DNA of 10,404 bases, taken from positions 1 to 10,404 of the forward strand of contig DCIW01000012.1 of NCBI GenBank assembly GCA_002317225.1, given 5' to 3'. Position numbers and translations under genes: made by a program. This document shows, piece after piece, positions 1 to 5,219 of this stretch. The stretch is from Prevotellaceae bacterium UBA1716 (GTDB lineage Bacteria > Bacteroidota > Bacteroidia > Bacteroidales > Bacteroidaceae). The notes under the pieces were generated by a model. The model ran no database searches and was not told the origin of the DNA. It worked only from the letters and a program-made list of their open reading frames with translations. Positions within the stretch are counted from its first letter, which is position 1, and each line of letters begins with the position of its first letter.

Positions 1-296
1 AAATACCTCAGGTTGGTGAAGATTTACTCCGTGTAATGCCTATCAAGTGGACAGCCCAGCGACTCGGAATTGAGAAGGTGACTTTGAAGCAAGGTAACAT
101 GGTGCTCTATCCGACAATTAACCAAAATTACATTCAGAGTACGGCATTTGGCAAGATTGTAACGTATGCAAGTTGGCACCCTCGCAATTGTGTTTTCAGA
201 GATACAACGCCTCAGTCAATCCTTATCAAGAACGTGAAATCGTTCGAGTCTGCGTTGCAAATATTGACAGAAATGGAAGAAGGAAAGACAAAATAG
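1..296 (+). CDS. mfd: Transcription-repair coupling factor Mfd, C-terminal end (partial)
   Basis: Reading frame 3 is open from the left edge to a TAG at 294-296 and encodes about 97 residues, beginning IPQVGEDLLRVMPIKW. The pattern matches the C-terminal TRCF domain of Mfd as I recall it from Bacteroidales homologues: LRV-x-P-I-K-W, then a RLGIEKV-x-LKQG strand-turn, then an AFGKI helix and a final IKNV segment followed by a short helix. Mfd is a cytoplasmic DNA translocase that removes stalled RNA polymerase from lesions and recruits UvrA. This terminal domain masks the UvrA-binding region. The ATG at 36 is internal and should not be taken as a start, because the family pattern runs unbroken upstream of it. 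The helicase motifs lie outside the window, so the call rests only on this domain. A strong hairpin follows directly. Confidence 0.82.
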   Translation, partial: IPQVGEDLLRVMPIKWTAQRLGIEKVTLKQGNMVLYPTINQNYIQSTAFGKIVTYASWHPRNCVFRDTTPQSILIKNVKSFESALQILTEMEEGKTK

Positions 297-300
297 TAAC

Positions 301-344
301 CAAATCATCAATTTATACGCGATAAATTGGTGATTTGTTGTTTT
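301..344 (+). terminator. Rho-independent terminator after mfd
   Basis: A 15-bp stem (301-315 with 323-337) contains one G-U wobble and closes a 7-nt loop (tacgcga). It is followed by ttgtttt at 338-344. It starts four bases after the mfd stop codon, so it should end the mfd transcript. It isolates mfd from the downstream gene run, whose putative promoter begins only a few bases later. Confidence 0.85.
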
Positions 345-351
345 AAATGAT

Positions 352-359
352 TATCTTTG
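352..359 (+). promoter_or_regulatory. Putative Bacteroidota promoter (-7 element) for the GT2-pyrC run
   Basis: TATCTTTG fits the Bacteroidota primary-sigma -7 consensus TAnnTTTG exactly. A TTG at 327-329 lies 22 nt upstream, slightly more than the usual 19-21 spacing, so the -33 element is uncertain and falls inside the mfd terminator stem. Transcription would start near 366 and leave a leader of about 68 nt before the ATG at 434. That leader is A-rich and has no Shine-Dalgarno sequence. Confidence 0.55.
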
Positions 360-433
360 CATACTATAAAGAATTTTAATCAAAGATTAATTTGCCAAAA
401 CAAACAAGATAATTGGAAAACTAATAAGATATT

Positions 434-1183
434 ATGAATACAAGTGACAGCATAGTAATCATTCCTACTTACAACGAGAAGGAGAATATCGAAAAGATAA
501 TTCGTGCAGTTCTCGGATTGGAGAAGGCATTTAATATCCTTATCATCGATGATGGTTCGCCTGATGGCACAGCCGCTATCGTTAAGGGATTGATGAAGGA
601 TGAATTTGCAGACCGCCTTTTCCTTATTGAACGTAGTGGAAAACTCGGACTTGGAACTGCTTACATTGCTGGTTTCAAGTGGAGCATCGAACGCAAGTAT
701 GATTACATTTTCGAAATGGATGCTGACTTCAGTCATAATCCTGATGACCTACCACGTCTTTATTCTGCTTGTCATGACGAAGGTTACGATTTGGCAATTG
801 GTTCACGTTATGTGAGTGGTGTGAATGTGGTGAATTGGCCAATAGGACGAGTCCTGATGTCTTATTTCGCAAGCAAATATGTTCGTTTCATTACTGGATT
901 TAAGGTTCACGATACAACAGCGGGATTCAAATGCTATAAGCGTCGTGTGCTTGAAACTATCGAACTTGACAAGATTCGTTTCAAGGGTTATGCTTTCCAA
1001 ATCGAGATGAAGTTTACTGCTCATAAGTGCGGATTTAAGATTAAGGAAGTGCCTGTCATCTTCATCAACCGTGTGGAAGGTGTGAGCAAGATGAATGGTG
1101 GAATCTTTGGAGAGGCATTCTTTGGAGTGATGCGTTTGAGATTGGATGGTTGGTTCAAGAAATATCCGAAGTGTAATTCATAA
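434..1183 (+). CDS. GT2 polyprenyl-phosphate mannosyltransferase (dolichol-phosphate mannose synthase-like)
   Basis: This 249-residue family 2 glycosyltransferase probably moves a mannosyl (or other hexosyl) group from a nucleotide sugar to polyprenyl phosphate at the inner face of the cytoplasmic membrane. The GT-A motifs appear in order: PTYNE (11-15), DDGSPDGT (39-46), the metal-binding DAD (96-98), GSRY (123-126), TAGFKCY (162-168) and RVEGVSKM (213-220), which is characteristic of DPM1-type enzymes. There is no hydrophobic C-terminal segment, so it is the compact soluble or peripheral form rather than the form with membrane helices. The ATG at 434 puts the first beta-strand (IVIIPTYNE) at the usual distance from the N-terminus. 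The last two sense codons and the TAA fall inside a heptamer repeat array. It is the first gene of a co-directional run leading into pyrC. The sugar and acceptor cannot be read from the sequence. Confidence 0.85.
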   Translation: MNTSDSIVIIPTYNEKENIEKIIRAVLGLEKAFNILIIDDGSPDGTAAIVKGLMKDEFADRLFLIERSGKLGLGTAYIAGFKWSIERKYDYIFEMDADFSHNPDDLPRLYSACHDEGYDLAIGSRYVSGVNVVNWPIGRVLMSYFASKYVRFITGFKVHDTTAGFKCYKRRVLETIELDKIRFKGYAFQIEMKFTAHKCGFKIKEVPVIFINRVEGVSKMNGGIFGEAFFGVMRLRLDGWFKKYPKCNS

Positions 1184-1206
1184 TGCATAATTCATAATTC
1201 ATAATT
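1174..1206 (+). repeat. Heptanucleotide tandem repeat array A (unit taattca)
   Basis: Four full 7-nt units (1174-1180, 1181-1187, 1188-1194, 1195-1201) are followed by a partial taatt. The units read taattca, except that the second is taatgca. The array begins inside the GT2 coding sequence and supplies its last two sense codons and its TAA stop at 1181-1183. The 35-nt segment at 1207-1241 then separates it from a second heptamer array with a closely related unit. Confidence 0.9.
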
Positions 1207-1241
1207 GGGCTGCGCTTGGATTATTAGCTTTGTTTTGCGAA

Positions 1242-1276
1242 TAATTCCTAATTCCTAACTCCTAATTCCTAATTCC
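1242..1276 (+). repeat. Heptanucleotide tandem repeat array B (unit taattcc)
   Basis: Five consecutive 7-nt units occupy 1242-1276. Four read taattcc and the middle one (1256-1262) reads taactcc. The array ends six bases before the pyrC ATG at 1283, so it fills the zone where a ribosome would first contact the message. The unit differs from array A only at its last base, which suggests a shared origin. Confidence 0.9.
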
Positions 1277-1282
1277 ATATTG

Positions 1283-2629
1283 ATGAAGATAATAATTAGA
1301 AATGCAAATATCGTTAACGAAGGACGCACTTTTGTGGGTTCTGTAGTTATCGAAGACAAATACATTCAGGAAGTTATCGAAGGCGGTGATGATTCGTCAC
1401 AGTCGTATGACCAGGAGATTGATGCTAATGGTCTCTATCTTTTCCCTGGTGTGATAGATGATCATGTTCACTTCCGTGAGCCAGGTTTGACTCAGAAGGC
1501 AGACATTGCAAGTGAGAGTCGTACTGCTGCTGCAGGTGGTGTCACTTCGTATATGGAGATGCCTAATACTGTGCCTCAAACCACAACTATCGAACTCCTT
1601 AACCAGAAGTTTGAACTTGGTCGCGAGAAGAGTCGTGTGAACTACAGTTTCTTCTTTGGAGCAACTAACGATAATACTAATCTTCTTGAGCAACTTGACC
1701 CTGAGCGCATCCCTGGTGTAAAGGTTTTCATGGGAAGCAGCACGGGCAATATGCTTGTTGATCGTGTTGATTCGCTCTTGAAGCTTTTCCAGAAGTCTCC
1801 GCTTCTCTTGATGGCTCATTGTGAAGATACTGATATTATCAATCAGAATATAAAGTTGTTCAAACGTAAGTATAAGGGACAGAACGACTTTCCGGTTCGT
1901 TACCACAGCCGTATTCGTAATGTTGATGCTTGCTATACATCTTCGGCACTTGCTGTGAAGTTGGCAAAGGAAACGGGTGCTCGTCTTCATATCGCACATG
2001 TTTCTACTGCTAAAGAACTCTCGCTCTTCGACAATAATATCCCTATCGAGGAGAAGCAGATTACTGCTGAAGCAGTTATTGCTCACCTTATGTTTGCAAC
2101 CGAAGATTACGATCATCTTGGAACTAAGATTAAGTGTAATCCTGCAATCAAAACTCCTGATGATAGGGCGGCCCTTCGTGAGGCTCTCAATACGGGCTTG
2201 ATAGATGTGGTTGCTACCGACCATGCTCCACACTTGCTCAATGAGAAGTTGGGTGGTGCGCTTCGTGCTGTTTCTGGAATGCCTATGATTCAGTTCTCGC
2301 TTGTCTCAATGCTTGAACTAGCTGATATGGGCGAACTCTCGATTGAGCGTGTTGCAGAACTCATGTGTCATAATCCTGCTAAGCTCTTCAAGATAGAGAA
2401 GCGTGGTTTCATTCGCCCAGGTTATTTTGCTGACCTCGTGCTTGTGGATCCCGAAGCTAATTGGCTTGTTTCCGAAGGCCGCTACTACACTAAGTGTGGA
2501 TGGACTCCAATGGATGAACATACATTCAAGTGGCGTGTTCGTCGCACAATTGTCAATGGTACAACAGCTTATTGCGATGGTGTGGTTGTTGATGGTGTTC
2601 GAGGAATGGAACTTGCATATAATAAGTAG
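1283..2629 (+). CDS. pyrC: Dihydroorotase (type I-like amidohydrolase)
   Basis: This 448-residue enzyme catalyses the third step of pyrimidine synthesis, the reversible cyclisation of N-carbamoyl-aspartate to dihydroorotate, in the cytoplasm. Amidohydrolase landmarks appear in order: DHVHFREPG with the HxH metal ligands at 61 and 63, MPNT (93-96), GVKVFMG with Lys147 in the position of the carboxylated lysine of CAD-type enzymes, AHCED (His179), HIAHVS (His236 and His239) and ATDHAPH (Asp313). The C-terminal RPGYFADLVLVD strand closes the small beta-sandwich. Length and motifs fit the long type I/CAD-like dihydroorotases rather than the shorter E. coli type. The ATG at 1283 is preferred over an in-frame TTG one codon upstream. 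Other amidohydrolases (hydantoinase, allantoinase) share the fold, but FREPG and ATDHAPH favour dihydroorotase. The next gene starts 3 nt after the stop. Confidence 0.93.
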   Translation: MKIIIRNANIVNEGRTFVGSVVIEDKYIQEVIEGGDDSSQSYDQEIDANGLYLFPGVIDDHVHFREPGLTQKADIASESRTAAAGGVTSYMEMPNTVPQTTTIELLNQKFELGREKSRVNYSFFFGATNDNTNLLEQLDPERIPGVKVFMGSSTGNMLVDRVDSLLKLFQKSPLLLMAHCEDTDIINQNIKLFKRKYKGQNDFPVRYHSRIRNVDACYTSSALAVKLAKETGARLHIAHVSTAKELSLFDNNIPIEEKQITAEAVIAHLMFATEDYDHLGTKIKCNPAIKTPDDRAALREALNTGLIDVVATDHAPHLLNEKLGGALRAVSGMPMIQFSLVSMLELADMGELSIERVAELMCHNPAKLFKIEKRGFIRPGYFADLVLVDPEANWLVSEGRYYTKCGWTPMDEHTFKWRVRRTIVNGTTAYCDGVVVDGVRGMELAYNK

Positions 2630-2632
2630 CAA

Positions 2633-3475
2633 ATGCTCTTTACCTACCAGATAAATGAACTCGAGCCATACATCAATTGGGTGTACTTCTTCTTCGCATG
2701 GAAAGTGCGTCCCGATAGCGATGAGGCAAATGGTCTGAAACTTGAGGCTTTGCAGATGCTGCATCAGTTCAATGCACATTTCTCCGTGAAAGGTGTTGTG
2801 GAACTCTTCAAATGCAATAGTCTCGGAGATGACATCATTCTTCAGCATCCCGCAGATTGCCCTTGTTGCAGGATGAATCCAAGGATGATAGGTCGTTTGC
2901 CTATGCTAAGGCAACAAGTTCCTGATAAAGATGGATGGTGCCTGTGCCTTTCCGATTTTGTTCGTCCTATGGGGCAAGGCATTCAAGATACTGTTGGCAT
3001 CTTTGCCACATCGGTTCCTGCAGAGATGCAGACAATGTACGAAGATGATCCTTATAAGCAGATGATGGCACAAACTCTTAGCGACCGACTTGCTGAGGCT
3101 GCTGCAGAGGTGCTTCATCTTCAAGTGAGAAAGCATTACTGGGGCTATGCTCCGAATGAAAATCTCTCGATCGAGGACTTGCAACTTGAGCGTTTCCAAG
3201 GTATACGACCTGCAGTTGGTTATCCTTGCTTGCCTGATATCTCGCTCAATTTCCTTCTCGATGAGTACGTTCCCTTCTGCCAAGTTGGGGTCGAACTCAC
3301 GGAAAATGGAATGATGTACCCGCATGCATCGGTAAGCGGACTTATGTTTTCGCATCCGATGAGCAGATACTTTGCTGTCGGCAAAATAACTGATGAGCAA
3401 CTTGCAGACTATGCTTCGCGACGAGGCAAAGAGTCTGATGAATTAAGAAAATATCTCTCGCGTAATGTCGAATAA
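2633..3475 (+). CDS. Freestanding methionine synthase (MetH) activation domain protein
   Basis: This 280-residue protein aligns over nearly its whole length with the C-terminal AdoMet-binding domain of cobalamin-dependent methionine synthase. That domain restores inactive cob(II)alamin by reductive methylation from AdoMet. Shared blocks include NWVYFFFAW (15-23), KGVVELF (53-59), GDDI, LSDFV (106-110), DRLAEAAAE (151-159), RKHYWGYAPNENLS (166-179), the AdoMet signature GIRPAVGYP (190-198) and ASVSGLMFSHP (232-242). No homocysteine, folate or cobalamin domain is present, so it must act in trans or have another role. Against the E. coli domain as I remember it, there is a cysteine-rich insertion (CPCC, 76-79), and the DW at the start of the domain reads NW (Asn15). 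It begins 3 nt after pyrC, so translational coupling is likely, and it overlaps the next gene by 11 nt. Confidence 0.9.
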   Translation: MLFTYQINELEPYINWVYFFFAWKVRPDSDEANGLKLEALQMLHQFNAHFSVKGVVELFKCNSLGDDIILQHPADCPCCRMNPRMIGRLPMLRQQVPDKDGWCLCLSDFVRPMGQGIQDTVGIFATSVPAEMQTMYEDDPYKQMMAQTLSDRLAEAAAEVLHLQVRKHYWGYAPNENLSIEDLQLERFQGIRPAVGYPCLPDISLNFLLDEYVPFCQVGVELTENGMMYPHASVSGLMFSHPMSRYFAVGKITDEQLADYASRRGKESDELRKYLSRNVE

Positions 3476-4370
3476 AAATAGAAAGAAGAATTCTGGATTG
3501 TGCATCATACGGATTGTTCTGATGTCAGTCGCAATGTTTCTACTGATGATTTTGGCTTTTGGCTATTTCGTTGGTAGCAGGCAGTTCATTGTGAACCAGC
3601 ATTCTTTCTATTTTAAGGATCTTCCTGAAGAGTTCGATGGGTATCGTATCGTGCAGTTCACCGATTTCCATATTCAAACGTTTAAGAAAGGTCATGATTC
3701 AGATATAGATACAATCATTAGTTTGATAAACCGTCAGCATGCAGATGCAATAGTCTTTACGGGCGATTTGGTTTGCAGATGGTCAAAGGAACTTGATGGC
3801 TATCGTCGTAAGATGAATAAACTCAAGGCAAAGGATGGAGTGTTTTCTGTAATGGGAAACCACGACTATGGTACTTATCATGAATTCGATACTGAGTCGG
3901 ACAGACTTGCTGACATAGAGGAACTTCAGCGTAAGGAACGCAGTTACGGATGGAAACTCCTTCTCAACGAACATGCTCTCATTCAACGAGGTAATTCGCA
4001 TATTGCAATAGTAGGTTCTGAGAATGAGGGCTTGCCTCCATTCCCTGCATACGGAAATCTCGTAAAGGCTGCAAAGGGACTCAAGAAGTCGGACTTCTGC
4101 ATTCTGCTTACTCATAACCCAACTCATTGGAAAAGTAAAGTGGTTGGAAAGACTTCTTTCCAATTGACTCTCTCAGGTCATACTCATGGAGGACAGTTCA
4201 AACTCTTCGGTTGGTCACCTTGTTCGTGGAGATATCCAGAGTGGTCTGGCATTTACGAAGAAGGAAATCAATTGCTTGATGTGAGCGATGGAGTGGGGTG
4301 CAGTATCTTCCCATTCCGTTTTGGTGCATGGCCAGCTATCAATGTCATCACCTTGAAGAAGTTGAAATAG
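3465..4370 (+). CDS. Membrane-anchored calcineurin-like metallophosphoesterase (YkuE/LpxG-like)
   Basis: This 301-residue protein has a basic N-terminus (NKNRKKN) and one hydrophobic segment at about 12-36, which acts as an uncleaved anchor. A calcineurin-type dimetal phosphoesterase domain follows. Metal-binding motifs appear in order: DFH (67-69), GD (100-101), GNHD (131-134), THNP (His217) and GHTHGGQ (238-244). GHTHGGQ-F is typical of the YkuE subgroup. Family members cleave phosphodiesters or pyrophosphates of lipid-linked and other substrates. The Chlamydia LpxG branch hydrolyses UDP-diacylglucosamine, but the substrate here cannot be inferred. The basic residues before the helix suggest the catalytic domain faces the periplasm; this is the usual positive-inside reading. 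The ATG at 3465 lies inside the end of the preceding gene (11-nt overlap), which implies coupled translation. A PlsC-type gene follows, giving a weak lipid-related context. Confidence 0.87.
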   Translation: MSNKNRKKNSGLCIIRIVLMSVAMFLLMILAFGYFVGSRQFIVNQHSFYFKDLPEEFDGYRIVQFTDFHIQTFKKGHDSDIDTIISLINRQHADAIVFTGDLVCRWSKELDGYRRKMNKLKAKDGVFSVMGNHDYGTYHEFDTESDRLADIEELQRKERSYGWKLLLNEHALIQRGNSHIAIVGSENEGLPPFPAYGNLVKAAKGLKKSDFCILLTHNPTHWKSKVVGKTSFQLTLSGHTHGGQFKLFGWSPCSWRYPEWSGIYEEGNQLLDVSDGVGCSIFPFRFGAWPAINVITLKKLK

Positions 4371-4397
4371 CAAGCCAATCTTTTCTGTCTTCTTGCA

Positions 4398-4447
4398 TGC
4401 ACCCTAAACAACAAACTAACTACTAACACATTAACTTAACTATTTTG
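4398..4447 (+). promoter_or_regulatory. A/C-rich leader and TTG start of the acyltransferase
   Basis: The 74-nt gap after the phosphoesterase ends in an A/C/T-rich stretch that is nearly free of G and has no Shine-Dalgarno motif. In the acyltransferase frame a TAA at 4424-4426 blocks any upstream start, and no ATG lies between it and residue 26. TTG at 4445 is therefore the only conventional start that keeps the N-terminal hydrophobic helix. A similar A/C-rich leader with TAACTAT just before the start codon precedes the gene at 10234. Confidence 0.5.
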
Positions 4448-5152
4448 ATTTACAACATTTACACATATCTTATTGCGACACCTCTTTTTATTATAAATTG
4501 TGTTGTCAACGCTTCACTCATGGCTTTGTTTGGTCTGATGGGCGACAGGAAGTATTTCACTTATTGGATTCCCCGCTTTTGGGCGTGGTTCACGTGCTTT
4601 GTCTATCTTATTCCTGTTTCTGTGAAAGGGAGAAAAAAGATTGACAAGAACCAAACTTACCTCTTTCTTCCGAATCATCAGGGTTACTTTGATATATTCC
4701 TTCTTTATGCTTATCTTGGAGTGAATTTCAAGTTCATGCTGAAGGATTATCTTCGCAATATTCCTTTCATCGGTTATGGGTGTGCAAAGTCGGGCCATGT
4801 ATATTTGGGTGAGTCGCGCCAATCCATTACCCATGCTTTGCTCGAATCGAGAAAGAACCTTGAACAAGGCATATCAATGACTATTTTCCCCGAAGGAACG
4901 CGTACTCATGATGGTAAACTAAGCGAATTCAAACGTGGTGCATTCATGCTTGCTTCTCAACTCGAGCGACCTATCGTCCCAATCACTATCAACGGAAGTT
5001 ATCAGGTGTTCAACCGTGATGCAACAATGATTTCGCGTCATTCCCTTGAACTGATTGTTCATGATGCCATATCTGTAGAAGAGCAGAAAGCAAAGGGCAC
5101 AAAGCAGATTATGAAAGACGTTTATGACATTATCAATAAGGATTTAAAATAA
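4445..5152 (+). CDS. plsC: 1-acyl-sn-glycerol-3-phosphate acyltransferase (PlsC/LPLAT family)
   Basis: This 235-residue membrane enzyme probably acylates lysophosphatidic acid to phosphatidic acid in phospholipid synthesis, facing the cytoplasm. The LPLAT motifs appear in order: NHQGYFD (77-83, the HX4D catalytic pair His78 and Asp83), a basic FKFMLK segment (95-100), FPEGTRT (148-154) and VPITI (178-182). Hydrophobic stretches at about 6-32 and 45-60 anchor it. The start is TTG: the first ATG in frame (4520) would remove the leading membrane segment, and the residues from IYNIY onward resemble the N-termini of Bacteroidales homologues as I recall them. Some family members acylate lyso-ornithine or other lipids, so the exact acceptor is inferred. 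It is the last gene of the + strand run, and a hairpin begins directly at its stop codon. Confidence 0.88.
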   Translation: MIYNIYTYLIATPLFIINCVVNASLMALFGLMGDRKYFTYWIPRFWAWFTCFVYLIPVSVKGRKKIDKNQTYLFLPNHQGYFDIFLLYAYLGVNFKFMLKDYLRNIPFIGYGCAKSGHVYLGESRQSITHALLESRKNLEQGISMTIFPEGTRTHDGKLSEFKRGAFMLASQLERPIVPITINGSYQVFNRDATMISRHSLELIVHDAISVEEQKAKGTKQIMKDVYDIINKDLK

Positions 5153-5178
5153 GAAACAGCCCTCAACGGGGCTGTTTC
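5153..5178. terminator. Bidirectional hairpin terminator between convergent plsC and glmM
   Basis: A perfect 10-bp stem, gaaacagccc (5153-5162) with gggctgtttc (5169-5178), closes a 6-nt loop. It starts at the base after the plsC TAA. On the minus strand it is followed by ttattttaaat, a good U-rich tail; on the + strand the tail (ctattaatataat) is weaker. It probably ends both converging transcripts. Confidence 0.85.
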
Positions 5179-5219
5179 CTATTAATATAATATGTGCATT
5201 CTGCAAGTGGAGTAACATA

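Noticed and set aside
36..296. Separate small gene starting at the ATG at position 36
   Set aside because: The frame is open to the left edge and the residues before this ATG (GEDLLRV) belong to the Mfd C-terminal domain pattern.
1207..1241. Core between the heptamer arrays as a hairpin or small RNA
   Set aside because: I looked for complementary arms within the core and with the flanks and found no stem beyond a few base pairs.
1397..2233. Open frame of 278 codons on the minus strand opposite pyrC
   Set aside because: It lies wholly antisense to an unambiguous dihydroorotase, its product has no recognisable motif, and it is rich in Cys, Ser, Ile and Leu in the way typical of shadow frames created by codon bias on the other strand.
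2858..2869. CPCC motif as a sign of a zinc-ribbon or iron-sulfur protein
   Set aside because: The whole protein aligns with the MetH activation domain; the cysteines look like a local insertion and not a standard ribbon spacing.
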